Source: Acidobacteriota bacterium (GTDB lineage Bacteria; Acidobacteriota; Terriglobia; Bryobacterales; UBA6623). From it: 61,861 nucleotides of DNA. The notes under the pieces were generated by a model, which was not told the origin of the DNA, did not search any database, and saw only the letters and a program-made list of their open reading frames with translations. The stretch is from positions 1-61,861 of the forward strand of contig JAQCLD010000011.1 in NCBI GenBank assembly GCA_027592785.1, written 5' to 3'. Position numbers and translations under genes: made by a program. This document shows, in pieces, positions 7,928 through 17,090 of the stretch (the stretch's first letter is position 1; each line of letters begins with the position of its first letter).

Positions 7928-9178
7928 ATGCCGCTGTCGGGCTTTGAACGTCGCCACGGAGAGCTTTACTGTGAAGGTGCGTCCTTGTCGGCTATCGCCG
8001 AGAAAGCCGACACGCCCACCTACGTCTATTCCGGGACCACGATTCTCGACAACTACCGCAGCTACGCCGCGGCGCTCTCCACTCTGCCGCACGAGATCCA
8101 CTACGCCGTCAAAGCCAACTCTTCTCTCGGTATCCTCGCCCTATTGGCTCGTGAAGGCGCCGGTTTCGACATTGTTTCCGGTGGAGAACTCTTCCGCGTC
8201 CTGCAGGCCGGCGGCGACCCTGCCCGCGTGGTCTTCTCCGGCGTCGGCAAGACCCGCCAAGAGTTGGTCTACGCCTTGGAGCAGGGGACCGGCTGGTTCA
8301 ACTGCGAGTCCGAAGCCGAACTTCGCTTGCTGGCCGAACTGGCTTCCGATGCCGGCGCCGCGCCTTCCGTGGCCCTGCGAGTCAATCCCAACGTCGACGC
8401 CCAAACCCATCCCTACATCGCCACCGGCTTGAGCGCCCACAAGTTCGGCATCGACATCGCCGAAGCCGAACGCATTTACCGCCGCGCCGACGAATTCGCG
8501 CCGCTGCGTCTCGAAGGCGTTAGCTGTCACATCGGCTCACAGATCTTCAACACCCAAGCTTTCTTCGACGCGCTTGATCTCGTCCTCGCTCTGATCGAAC
8601 GACTTCGCGATGACGGCGCAAACATCACCCAACTCGATCTCGGCGGCGGGCTCGGCGTCGCCTACAAGCCGTCCGACACGACCCCTGTTATCGCCGACTA
8701 CGCCTCGCGCCTCGCCGCCCTTCTCCAAGGTCGCGGCTTGAAGCTCACTCTCGAACCAGGGCGCTCCATCGTTGGCCAAGCCGGCGTCCTGCTCACCCGC
8801 GTGCTCTATCGCAAGCCCGCCGCGACCAAGACGTTCATCGTCGTCGACGCGGCAATGAACGACCTCCTCCGTCCCGCGCTTTACCAAGCACATCACGAGA
8901 TTGTGCCCGTCATCGACCGCCAGCGTCCTAACCTGCGCGCCGATGTCGTCGGCCCGGTGTGTGAAAGCGGAGACTTCCTCGCTAAAGACCGCGACATGCC
9001 CGACGTCCAGCCCGGCGAACTCCTCGCCGCGGCCACCGCCGGTGCCTACGGCTTCGTCCTGGCGTCCAACTACAACGCGCGCCCTCGCGCCGCCGAAGTT
9101 CTCGTTGAGGGCGACCGCTGGCGCATCATCCGCGACCGCGAGTCTCTAGATGACTTGATTCGCGGCGAACGAACCTAG
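7928..9178 (+). CDS. lysA: Diaminopimelate decarboxylase
   Basis: 416 residues, usual length. Converts meso-diaminopimelate to L-lysine with PLP. The PLP lysine is Lys62 in 'HYAVKANSS'; 'GGELFRVLQAG', 'HIGSQIF', 'LDLGGGLG', 'EPGRSIVG' and the late 'GPVCESGD' (Cys completing the active site of the other subunit) are all present. I start it at ATG 7928 because a good Shine-Dalgarno (GGAAGG) sits 7-8 bases upstream; the frame is open further upstream inside the phosphatase gene. Three bases separate it from the PaaK-like gene. Confidence 0.96.
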   Translation: MPLSGFERRHGELYCEGASLSAIAEKADTPTYVYSGTTILDNYRSYAAALSTLPHEIHYAVKANSSLGILALLAREGAGFDIVSGGELFRVLQAGGDPARVVFSGVGKTRQELVYALEQGTGWFNCESEAELRLLAELASDAGAAPSVALRVNPNVDAQTHPYIATGLSAHKFGIDIAEAERIYRRADEFAPLRLEGVSCHIGSQIFNTQAFFDALDLVLALIERLRDDGANITQLDLGGGLGVAYKPSDTTPVIADYASRLAALLQGRGLKLTLEPGRSIVGQAGVLLTRVLYRKPAATKTFIVVDAAMNDLLRPALYQAHHEIVPVIDRQRPNLRADVVGPVCESGDFLAKDRDMPDVQPGELLAAATAGAYGFVLASNYNARPRAAEVLVEGDRWRIIRDRESLDDLIRGERT

Positions 9179-9181
9179 CGG

Positions 9182-10756
9182 ATGATGCTGGACGCAGCGC
9201 AAGTCTGGACGGGCGCTCAGTTTTTTCTCAAACTCCCCGGATACCTTCGCCGTCCGCTAACGCTCGGCCAAGCCCGCGCACACCTCGCCGAAGGGTTGAG
9301 AAACCGCGAGAACTTGTTTCTCGACAAAGTGCGGCTCGACATCTTCGGATATCCCGAACGACCCTACGCACAACTGATGCGATGTGCCGGTTGCGAGTAT
9401 GGCGATATCGAATCGCAGGTCCGCCGCGAGGGCCTCGACTCGACCCTGCACAAGCTCTTCCAGGCTGGCGTCTACTTGTCGATTGACGAGTTCAAGGGGC
9501 GCCGGCCGGCCCAACGCGGTTCGACCGTGATCGAGGTTCAACCGTCCATGCTGCAGGCGCCGCGGGCCTCCTACCTGCTGCCCGCCCGCAGCGGCGGCAC
9601 CCGCAGCAAAGGCACTCCGGTCATGATTGACCTGGAGTTTATCCGCGCTTGCGCCGGTAACGCTGCGATCTCACTCTCTTCCCGCGGCGTCGACCGCTGG
9701 GCTAAAACAAGCTGGGAATCCCCCGGAGCAGGCTTACGATTCCGCACCGTCAAGTACGCGTGCTGGGATGGGCCGCCGTCTGCGACGTTTTCGCAGATCG
9801 ATCCCGAGTCCGACGCCATCCCGTCGTACTTTCGCTGGAACCTTCGGCTCTTGCGTTGGGTGAGCGGCGCCGCCAGGCGCCCGTTGCCTTGGCCCCAATA
9901 CGCTCCGCTCGACAATCCACGCCCCATTGTCGCCTGGCTCCACCAAAGACGCCGTGCGGGCGAGGTCCCTCACGTACACGCCTTCACCAGTTCGGCCGTC
10001 ATTGCTTGCCGTTGGGCAATAGAACACGAGGTCGACATCTCCGGCAGCTGGTTTACGCTGCAAGGCGAGCCGATTACGCGGGCGGCAATCAACACCCTCC
10101 GCCAGGCGGGCTGCCGCGCAATCCCCCGCTACGGAACGATGGAGGTCGGCGCCATCGGCTATGGCTGTGCGCATGGCGACGAAGCCGACGATATGCACTT
10201 GGTCACCAACATGCACGGCCTCATTCAGGCCGGCGATGCCGGGGCCGCTTATGGTTTGCCGCCTAAGGCCGTCTTGATCACGTCTCTGCACGCGCAGGCG
10301 CCGTTCGTCATGCTCAACCTATCCATGGGCGACCAAGCCGAGATGGCTGACCGCTCCTGCGGTTGTCCGCTCGAAGCCGCCGGTTGGGCCAAGCACCTTT
10401 GGAACGTGCGCAGCTTCGAGAAACTCACCGGCGGCGGCGTTACGCTTCACGGCACAGACGTCATTCGCGTGTTGTCTGAAGTCTTGCCCGGAAAATTCGG
10501 CGGCGTTCAGACCGACTATCAGCTGGCCGAGAAATTGGGCTCTGATGGCGAAGCCCTGCTCGAACTCGTCGTCCATCCCCGACTTGGCGACTTGCCGTCT
10601 GACCTGATCGCTGAAGAGTTTCTCGATGCGCTGAGCAGCCGTTCCGACTCAGACACCATGATGATCCAGCGTTGGCGGGACGCAGGCACGCTGCGAGTTG
10701 TGCGGCGAGCACCCGCCGTCACCCAGGCCGGCAAGATTCAATATCTTCACATCTAA
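9182..10756 (+). CDS. PaaK-like adenylate-forming enzyme of unknown substrate
   Basis: 524 residues. Mid-protein 'RSGGTRSKGTP' matches the Ser/Gly/Thr-rich nucleotide loop, 'LQGEPITRAAINTL' and 'YGTMEVGAIGYGC' (near residue 320) match the phenylacetate-CoA ligase/CapK-like core, where the Glu contacts the adenylate. A Cys pair 'CGCP' follows, as in many PaaK relatives. The protein would activate a carboxylate as an acyl-adenylate. It begins 3 bp after lysA; lysine or diaminopimelate as substrate is a guess from position only. N-terminal 200 residues are less recognisable. Confidence 0.65.
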   Translation: MMLDAAQVWTGAQFFLKLPGYLRRPLTLGQARAHLAEGLRNRENLFLDKVRLDIFGYPERPYAQLMRCAGCEYGDIESQVRREGLDSTLHKLFQAGVYLSIDEFKGRRPAQRGSTVIEVQPSMLQAPRASYLLPARSGGTRSKGTPVMIDLEFIRACAGNAAISLSSRGVDRWAKTSWESPGAGLRFRTVKYACWDGPPSATFSQIDPESDAIPSYFRWNLRLLRWVSGAARRPLPWPQYAPLDNPRPIVAWLHQRRRAGEVPHVHAFTSSAVIACRWAIEHEVDISGSWFTLQGEPITRAAINTLRQAGCRAIPRYGTMEVGAIGYGCAHGDEADDMHLVTNMHGLIQAGDAGAAYGLPPKAVLITSLHAQAPFVMLNLSMGDQAEMADRSCGCPLEAAGWAKHLWNVRSFEKLTGGGVTLHGTDVIRVLSEVLPGKFGGVQTDYQLAEKLGSDGEALLELVVHPRLGDLPSDLIAEEFLDALSSRSDSDTMMIQRWRDAGTLRVVRRAPAVTQAGKIQYLHI

Positions 10757-11009
10757 ACGAGCGCCGCTGGCCGGCGATCGATCCGAGCCGCCAGACTTTA
10801 GCCAACGGAGTCCCTCGCCAATCTGCTCACCAATGTTTTCAACAGCGTAGACCACCTTTTACCTCGGCAAACACGGCCAAACGCTACAATTTTCCGTCCG
10901 AACGCCGCCAGGGCCGGCAATTCGCTACATTTTCGCTGCCACAGCCAGCAACCCCAAGCCAGACCTAGACGGAAATTCTGGCCGCGTCGATCTGAATTGT
11001 CCTCCCAGC

Positions 11010-12206
11010 CTACTCGGCCAGCGAGGCCGGCAACGTCACGGTGTTCGTGCCGCTCTTATCCTTGACCGTAATGACGCCGTCGGAGACCGAGACGTCGCTG
11101 ACGCCTTCGAAGCCTTCGGGCGTCTCCACCAAGAACATCATGAAGCTCGTGGTAAACGTCGACTTGGCCGGCAGCCACTGATAGAGCGGCGTGTCAAACA
11201 GCTTGCCGTCCGAGACGACGGTGCGGCGCGATAGGTCGAACGCTTGGGTGCCGAACTCCAAACCGCGGGCAAGCATCCCTTCTTTGGGGTAGCTTTCCCA
11301 GGTCTGCATCCAAGGGAACTCCGCAGTGTTGTAAATGTATCCGAGCAGCAGCCGCTTGCCGGGATGGTGCGCGGTGACCCAAGCCTTTTCGCCGCCGACC
11401 GTCATCAGGTGTCCAGTGTGATCGCCCGAGCCTAGTTCGACCGGAGCCGCACGCAGATCGACCTTGCCGCCTTCAACCGTCGGCGCCAGGGGCCAGACGA
11501 ACTCTTCGTCGGAAGTGATGCGATGCCGTCGTTCCGGGCTTCCAGGCTCTTTGTAGGGCCGGGTCAGGGCGCGGTTCGCCGACATGTCTACCACCGTGAC
11601 GCCGGGCTCCAAGAAGGGCGAGCCGATGGTGGCGTGCTCGGCCCAATTAATGGGCCGGTCGAAGCCAAGATGACTGGTCAGGGCGCTGTTGACGTAAACG
11701 ACGTGTTCGCCGTCGACCATTCGCACGGTGCGCTCGAGAGTTTCTTTGACGATCGGCAGATCGACGGACTGTACTAGGGTTGTCGTCGTGCTGGGTTTAG
11801 CTTGAGAGACCGTTACCCAGGGCAGTCGATGCGCTTCGCCGTGATTCTGCAATCCCGCCGACCGTTCTTCTTCCGATACGCCGCCAAAGCCGTCGACGCA
11901 AACGAAGTGTCCAACCGAGGAGCCGAATGGGGGTTCACGTCCCGCTTCTTTGGCAGCCCGCAGCGGCGCCCAAAGGGGGCTCAGCTTGTCGGGGTCCCCT
12001 TTCAAAACGAGATCAACGAAGGGTCCCCCAGTGGGCAAGATCTTGAGTTCGAGGACGCCGTTCTCCAGCAGGATTGCCGGCAGGCCGAGATATTCAGAAT
12101 TCGTCTCGGTAGCGGCTGGCGGCGGCGCTTCGGTGGGCGCACTCGAACAGCCGATGAGGAATAGTGCGGTCAACAGGTAAACATGGCGGGCAATCAGCAT
12201 GGGCAC
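11010..12206 (-). CDS. Predicted lipoprotein with galactose-mutarotase-like fold
   Basis: 398 residues with a lipobox 'LFLIGC' near residue 20, so likely an outer- or inner-membrane lipoprotein. The rest is beta-rich with 'GHFVCVDGFGG', 'NWAEHATIGSPFLEPG' and 'ETWESYPKEG'-like blocks that resemble proteins of the aldose-1-epimerase superfamily annotated as hypothetical in Acidobacteriota and Planctomycetota. A carbohydrate role is inferred from the fold only. A second protein with the same general architecture lies at 35.6-36.5 kb. The 253 bases between this gene and the PaaK-like gene carry no gene that I can see. Confidence 0.65.
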   Translation of the reverse strand: MPMLIARHVYLLTALFLIGCSSAPTEAPPPAATETNSEYLGLPAILLENGVLELKILPTGGPFVDLVLKGDPDKLSPLWAPLRAAKEAGREPPFGSSVGHFVCVDGFGGVSEEERSAGLQNHGEAHRLPWVTVSQAKPSTTTTLVQSVDLPIVKETLERTVRMVDGEHVVYVNSALTSHLGFDRPINWAEHATIGSPFLEPGVTVVDMSANRALTRPYKEPGSPERRHRITSDEEFVWPLAPTVEGGKVDLRAAPVELGSGDHTGHLMTVGGEKAWVTAHHPGKRLLLGYIYNTAEFPWMQTWESYPKEGMLARGLEFGTQAFDLSRRTVVSDGKLFDTPLYQWLPAKSTFTTSFMMFLVETPEGFEGVSDVSVSDGVITVKDKSGTNTVTLPASLAE

Positions 12207-12297
12207 ATTGTACTGATCCTGAGCCCGTTTGAACCGTGCGACCGAATGCTATTCGTCTGCATCTCATAGAATGGGAAATTCAGTTGAAGGAGACTGC

Positions 12298-13218
12298 ATG
12301 CACAAGGTTGTGATCATCGGCTCGGGCTGCGCGGGGAATACCGCCGCCATTTACACTGCCCGGGCGAACCTGGCCCCGTTGGTTATCGAAGGCCTCGAAG
12401 CGGGCGGACAACTGACTCTGACCACGGAAGTGGAGAACTTTCCGGGCTTCCCCGAGGGCATCATGGGCCCCGAACTGGTCGAGAACATGAAGAAGCAGGC
12501 TCAGCGTTTTGGCGCCGAGTACAAGTCAGGTAACGTCGACAAGGCGGACTTGTCCGAGCGCCCGTTCAAGCTGTGGGTCGGCGAAGAGTTGATTGAGACC
12601 GAAGCTCTGATTATCGCTTCGGGCGCCTCGGCGCGTTGGCTGGGCATTGACTCGGAGCAGAAGTTGATCGGGCACGGCGTCAGCTCGTGCGCGACCTGCG
12701 ACGGCTTCTTCTTCCGCGATCAGCCGGTGACGGTTGTCGGCGGCGGCGACTCCGCGATGGAAGAGGCGATCTTCTTGACGAAGTTTGCGTCGGAAGTGGC
12801 GCTGGTTCACCGTCGGGACGAGTTTCGCGCGTCGAAGATCATGCTGGATCGCGCCGAGAACAACCAGAAGATCAAGAAGATTACGCCGGTCATGATCGAC
12901 GAGGTCCTAGGCGTCGAAGAAGGCGAGGTGAAAGGCGTCCGGCTGCGGAATCTGGAGACCGACGAAACGTGGGTGCACGAAACGGCTGCGCTGTTCCTGG
13001 CGATTGGCCACATCCCGAACACGACCATCTTCAAGGGCCAGCTCGACCTCGACAGCGAAGGCTATATCGTGGGCAAGGGCGGCGCACGGACGAGCATCGA
13101 AGGCGTCTTCCACGCCGGCGACGTGGAAGATCGCATCTACCGCCAAGCAATTACGGCCGCGGGCGCAGGCTGCAAGGCCGCCATCGAGTCCGAACGGTTC
13201 TTAGCCGACCACGAGTAA
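12298..13218 (+). CDS. trxB: Thioredoxin-disulfide reductase
   Basis: 306 residues, typical length. Transfers electrons from NADPH through FAD to thioredoxin. The redox pair is Cys131/Cys134 in 'SSCATCDG', NADPH site 'VVGGGDSAMEEA', FAD-binding C-terminus 'GVFHAGDVEDRIYRQ'. The FAD GxGxxG loop reads 'GSGCAGNT', with Cys11 in place of the usual Pro. Start chosen at ATG 12298 because GAAGGAG lies 7 bases upstream. The stop abuts the stop of a convergent redoxin gene. Confidence 0.95.
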   Translation: MHKVVIIGSGCAGNTAAIYTARANLAPLVIEGLEAGGQLTLTTEVENFPGFPEGIMGPELVENMKKQAQRFGAEYKSGNVDKADLSERPFKLWVGEELIETEALIIASGASARWLGIDSEQKLIGHGVSSCATCDGFFFRDQPVTVVGGGDSAMEEAIFLTKFASEVALVHRRDEFRASKIMLDRAENNQKIKKITPVMIDEVLGVEEGEVKGVRLRNLETDETWVHETAALFLAIGHIPNTTIFKGQLDLDSEGYIVGKGGARTSIEGVFHAGDVEDRIYRQAITAAGAGCKAAIESERFLADHE

Positions 13219-13764
13219 CTAGTGCTCGTCGAGAAGTTTGATCATTTCGACGGCTTCGGTGCGGTTCCTGACCCCGTCGCTGATCTTGGCGAAGAAAATC
13301 TTACCGTCTTCGTCAATCAGGAACGTTGAGGGGTAAGCCGTTTGCTGCCCCTCGTTCCAGCGGACGCCGTAGAGGTTGGTGAACGAGAACTTCGGGTCGA
13401 GCAGCATGGTGAAGTGCGCCGGGAAGGTTTTGTCGGCAACGAACTCTTCGGCTCGTGACTGCAGATCGTCTGACGGGCCCGGGTAGACGAACAACACTCG
13501 CGCGCCCGCTTCCCTAAAGCCATCCGCGTTGGCGATGAAGTCATGCACCTGACGGCTGCAGACCGGGCATTGGTAGCCGGGGTAGCCGCGAAGTACGACC
13601 AGCGCGACGGGGCCTTCGTCGTAGACGTCGGAGAGTTGAACGTCGCCGCCGGCCAGCTAACGAAGCGTGAAGTTCGGGGCCGTTTCGCCCACTGCGGGTG
13701 AGGCCGCCGCGAGAGAGATGGCGCTAAATGCCGCGATTAGAATCAAGTGAACAAGTCCGCGCAT
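13219..13764 (-). pseudogene. Secreted redoxin (AhpC/TSA family) interrupted by in-frame TAG
   Basis: Read as one frame of 182 codons: a Sec signal peptide from ATG 13764 ('LILIAAFSAISLAAAS'), the redoxin opening 'VGETAPNFTLR', a TAG at 13657-13659 (codon 36), then 'LAGGDVQLSDVYDEGPVALVV' region, the redox motif 'YQCPVCSRQ' and a normal C-terminus ending 'EMIKLLDEH'. No frameshift is present; one base change (for example CAG to TAG) explains the break. Restart at GTG 13548 would lose the CPVC motif. Likely a recent pseudogene, a base error, or a read-through gene. Converges on trxB, a plausible functional partner. Confidence 0.8.
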
Positions 13765-13851
13765 GAATACTCCTGTACTACCTTTGAAAGACGCCGAAGC
13801 GGCCCTCACAGTTACATTCGCAGGGCAGCACGACTAGGTTACGAAGAAGAG

Positions 13852-14547
13852 CTAGGCCTCCGGCAGTTGGCCTTCGGGCAGCAGGTCGCCCTTCTCTAAG
13901 TGCCTGACTACGTGGGCGTGCTTGGCCGCTTGCGGGTCGTGAGTGACCATGATAATCGTCTTGCCGTGGTCACGATTTAGGACGGTGAGAATTTCGAGAA
14001 TGTCTTTGGCGGAAGCGGCGTCGAGGTCCCCGGTGGGCTCATCGGCGAGCAGAATTTTGGGATCCGTGACCAGCGCGCGGGCGATGGCGACGCGCTGTTC
14101 TTGGCCGCCGGAGAGTTGACGCGGGTAGTGGTCGAGGCGATCACTGAGACCGACGATTTCGAGGGCCGTGGCGGCGTGTTTGCGGCGGGCGGCTCTTGAC
14201 AGGCCGGTGAGCAGAAGCGGCAACTCCACATTCTCAAGCGCGGTAAGTACCGGGATGAGGTTGAACGTTTGGAAGATGTAGCCGACGTTCTCGCCGCGCC
14301 AAGCGGTGAGTTGCTTGTCGCTGAATCGACCGACGTCGTCTCCCAGGACGACGATCTGCCCCGACGTCGGTTTGTCGATGCCGGCGGCGAGGTGCAGCAG
14401 CGTCGATTTGCCTGACCCGGAAGGCCCCATCAAGCAGAAGAATTCGCCTTGTTCGATCGTCAGATCGACTTGGTTGAGAGCCGTCACGGCGAAGCTGTCG
14501 CGGCGGTACTCCTTGGTGAGGTTAAGCAGTTGGATGGCGGCGGGCAT
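13852..14547 (-). CDS. ABC transporter ATP-binding protein, MacB/LolD type
   Basis: 231 residues. Walker A 'GPSGSGKST' at 41-49, signature '[15 protein letters not shown]' near 144, Walker B '[12 protein letters not shown]' near 165, H-loop 'MVTHDP'. This is the subfamily that powers FtsX-type permeases for lipoprotein release or efflux of peptides and macrolides. It is the last gene of a four-gene minus-strand operon (permease, permease, membrane fusion protein, ATPase), with 7-bp gaps. Confidence 0.94.
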   Translation of the reverse strand: MPAAIQLLNLTKEYRRDSFAVTALNQVDLTIEQGEFFCLMGPSGSGKSTLLHLAAGIDKPTSGQIVVLGDDVGRFSDKQLTAWRGENVGYIFQTFNLIPVLTALENVELPLLLTGLSRAARRKHAATALEIVGLSDRLDHYPRQLSGGQEQRVAIARALVTDPKILLADEPTGDLDAASAKDILEILTVLNRDHGKTIIMVTHDPQAAKHAHVVRHLEKGDLLPEGQLPEA

Positions 14548-14554
14548 GTTGTTC

Positions 14555-15901
14555 CTAGGAGGCGCGCAGGCGGACGGCCGCGCCGTCGGTCAACTCGGCT
14601 GGAGGCGAGGCGATGACGTCTTCGCCACCGGCGAGGCCGGAAAGAATCTCGATTTGGTCAGCGCGGCGCTCGCCGACTTCGACGGCGCGGGCGACGGCCT
14701 TGTCGTTGACGTAGAGGAAGACTTGTCCGTCGCGCACGGCCGAGGCGGGAATGCGAATCAAAGGCTTGGCGCGTTGGCTGGCCACGGCCTGTTGCGAGGT
14801 TGTGAATGAGACGTTGGCGTTCATCTCGGGACGCAGCAACTCGTCCGGATTGAGGATCTGTACTTTGACCTGGACAGTTGCCTTCTGGCGATCGGCTTCC
14901 GGCGAAATCTCGACGATCTCGCCATCGTAGGGCTTGTCGCGGTAAGCGTCGGCGCGCACCACGGCCTTCTGTCCCATGGCGAGCTTGGCGAAATCGTTTT
15001 GGCTGATGTCGAGCTCGACTTGCAGATCGTTGAGGTCGGCGAGTGAGACGACGTAGCCCTTGGCGCCGCGTTCGCCGACGAAGCTGGTGGTGACGAATTC
15101 GCCGATTTCAACGTTGCGCTCGAGGATGGTGCCGGTCACCGGGGCGCGGATGATGGTTCCGTCGAGTTGTGTGCGGGCGAAATCGTACTGACCGGCGGCC
15201 TCTTGAACTTGTCCGCGGACGGCGTCAACGGCTTCCTTTCTGGGGCCCAGCTGGACCAGTTTGTAGGCGCGCTGCAGGGCCTCGACGCGAGCGGCTTGGG
15301 CGTTGTATTGTTCGCGGGCGCGGTCGAACTCCTGCGCTGCCACGACGCCGGCGTCGGTCAGCTTCTGCACGCGATCGACGTCGAGCTTGAGGCGTTCGCT
15401 ATCGGCTTGAGCCTCTTCGAGGTTGGCCTGGGCGCGCTGGATCTCTTCGGGGCGCGAGCCGGCTTCGAACTCGGCCAGGCGCGCTTTGAGTGCGGCTAGA
15501 TTACCTTCGGCCTGGCGAACGCGGGCGCGGAACTCGTCGTCTTCGAGATGCACGAGGGCTTGGCCTCTCTGGACTTTGTCGCCCTTCTCGACTGAGATGG
15601 AGGCGACGCGACCGACGACTTTGGAGGCGACTTCGATCTTGTGGTGGGCGACGATGTAGCCGGCGGCTTCGAGCGCGACCTCGTTGGCTAGGGAGTCGGC
15701 GGTCGGGGCCGAGACGCGCACGATGGCGACTTCGGGCGTCGCACCGCCCGAGAACGCCAAGCGCCATACGGCGAAGCCGACGAAGAGCAGGACGCCGGCG
15801 ATGATCCACCACTTGGCCCAGCCCTTATCCTTGGGCTCGCGTTGAGAGCGGTCGATCTTGAGGCTAGAGAGTTCGGCTCCGAATTTTGGGGCTTCCGGCA
15901 T
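14555..15901 (-). CDS. Periplasmic adaptor (HlyD/MacA-type membrane fusion protein)
   Basis: 448 residues. One N-terminal membrane anchor ('[20 protein letters not shown]'), barrel-sandwich hybrid and long alpha-hairpin (about 110-235, rich in Ala/Gln/Glu heptads), then beta-barrel and '[14 protein letters not shown]' lipoyl-like return strand. Links an inner membrane ABC exporter to the outer membrane. Sits between the FtsX permease and the ATPase genes. Substrate not predictable. Confidence 0.92.
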   Translation of the reverse strand: MPEAPKFGAELSSLKIDRSQREPKDKGWAKWWIIAGVLLFVGFAVWRLAFSGGATPEVAIVRVSAPTADSLANEVALEAAGYIVAHHKIEVASKVVGRVASISVEKGDKVQRGQALVHLEDDEFRARVRQAEGNLAALKARLAEFEAGSRPEEIQRAQANLEEAQADSERLKLDVDRVQKLTDAGVVAAQEFDRAREQYNAQAARVEALQRAYKLVQLGPRKEAVDAVRGQVQEAAGQYDFARTQLDGTIIRAPVTGTILERNVEIGEFVTTSFVGERGAKGYVVSLADLNDLQVELDISQNDFAKLAMGQKAVVRADAYRDKPYDGEIVEISPEADRQKATVQVKVQILNPDELLRPEMNANVSFTTSQQAVASQRAKPLIRIPASAVRDGQVFLYVNDKAVARAVEVGERRADQIEILSGLAGGEDVIASPPAELTDGAAVRLRAS

Positions 15902-15908
15902 GACGTTC

Positions 15909-17084
15909 TTAGGATCCTCTAAGCGAGTTCAAGATGGTCTTACCGGCGGCGAGGCGGGCAGGCAAAAGTCCGCCGATCATACCCATGACAGCCGCGAAGA
16001 TGAGTCCCGCGGCAATGCTCTCGGGCGTGATTTGAAACGAGAACGTGGTCTCGCTGAAGGTGAGCTGATTGCCCAGGCGGCTCTCGATGCCGTTCAACGG
16101 CAGCACCAGTAGAACTCCCGCCACGCCGCCCAATAACGACAGCACGAGCGATTCGAAGACGAAGCTGCCGATGATGCTCCAGCGCGAAAATCCCAACAGG
16201 CGCAGCGTGCCGACTTCGCGGGCGCGGCGCGCGACGGCGGTGTACATGGTGTTCATTGCGGCGAAGCAACTGCCGACGGCCATGATGATGGCGACGAAGA
16301 TTCCCAGGCCTTGGATGGGCGCGGCGCTGGACATCTGTTCTTCGTAGTAGTTGCGTTCGAGACGGCCTTCGAGCAACAGACGCTGATCTTCTTTGATGCG
16401 GTTGGATATAGCCAGCGCGGCGGCTTCGTCGGTGGCGCGAATGATGGCGGAACTGCGCGATGAGCCGCGGCCCAGGTCGGTTGTGGCCAGATTGCCGTCG
16501 GTCCAAATCTCGCTGTTGTAAGCGGAGCGGCCGGCGTTGAAGATGCCGACGACTTCCCAATCGCCGCGGCCAAAGGAGATCTTGTCGCCGATGTCGGTGT
16601 TGGCGCGAATGCCGTGGACGCCTTGGCCGACGACCACCTCGCGCTTGCCGCTTTCGAACCAGCGGCCCTCCACCAGTTCCAACCCATCGCGCATCCTGAG
16701 GCCCATGGGCGAGAGACCGCGGATGTTGACGTTGCCCATATTGCCCTCGTCCTCGGTGGTTCCGCGCAGCGGGAGGGCGACGATGGAGACGACTTCATGC
16801 GAGGCCATTGGTTCGCCGTCTAGTTGTTCAATGCCGTCGAGAAACTTAATCGTGTTGAACTGCTCTTGAGTGACGAAGCTTACGAGTTCTGACGTCGATC
16901 CCTGACGCATGGCCAGGACCTGGCGCGGATTTCCGGTGACTTCGAGGGATATGCGTAAACCGTTGACCAGTGCCAGGATGCCGAGCAGCACGGCGACCGT
17001 CAAGCCGATGCCGAGCGCGGTCATGATGGTCGTCGTGTAGCGCACTTTGAGATTGCGCAGGTTGTAGCTGAAAGGGATGGCCAT
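15909..17084 (-). CDS. FtsX-type ABC transporter permease (MacB-like) 2
   Basis: 391 residues: one N-terminal membrane segment, a periplasmic MacB-PCD-like domain (about 45-260) and three C-terminal membrane segments with 'AVARRAREVGTLRLLGFSRWSI', the conserved cytosolic loop of FtsX/MacB permeases that contacts the ATPase. Likely pairs with the neighbouring permease as a heterodimer powered by the separate ATPase encoded two genes downstream. Six bases separate it from the other permease gene. Confidence 0.92.
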   Translation of the reverse strand: MAIPFSYNLRNLKVRYTTTIMTALGIGLTVAVLLGILALVNGLRISLEVTGNPRQVLAMRQGSTSELVSFVTQEQFNTIKFLDGIEQLDGEPMASHEVVSIVALPLRGTTEDEGNMGNVNIRGLSPMGLRMRDGLELVEGRWFESGKREVVVGQGVHGIRANTDIGDKISFGRGDWEVVGIFNAGRSAYNSEIWTDGNLATTDLGRGSSRSSAIIRATDEAAALAISNRIKEDQRLLLEGRLERNYYEEQMSSAAPIQGLGIFVAIIMAVGSCFAAMNTMYTAVARRAREVGTLRLLGFSRWSIIGSFVFESLVLSLLGGVAGVLLVLPLNGIESRLGNQLTFSETTFSFQITPESIAAGLIFAAVMGMIGGLLPARLAAGKTILNSLRGS

Positions 17085-17090
17085 CGCTGT

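Noticed and set aside
6937..7929. Long open frame of about 330 codons opposite the PP2C gene
   Set aside because: It lies fully antisense to a gene with clear domains, has a Gly/Ala/Asp-rich shadow composition and no recognisable motif.
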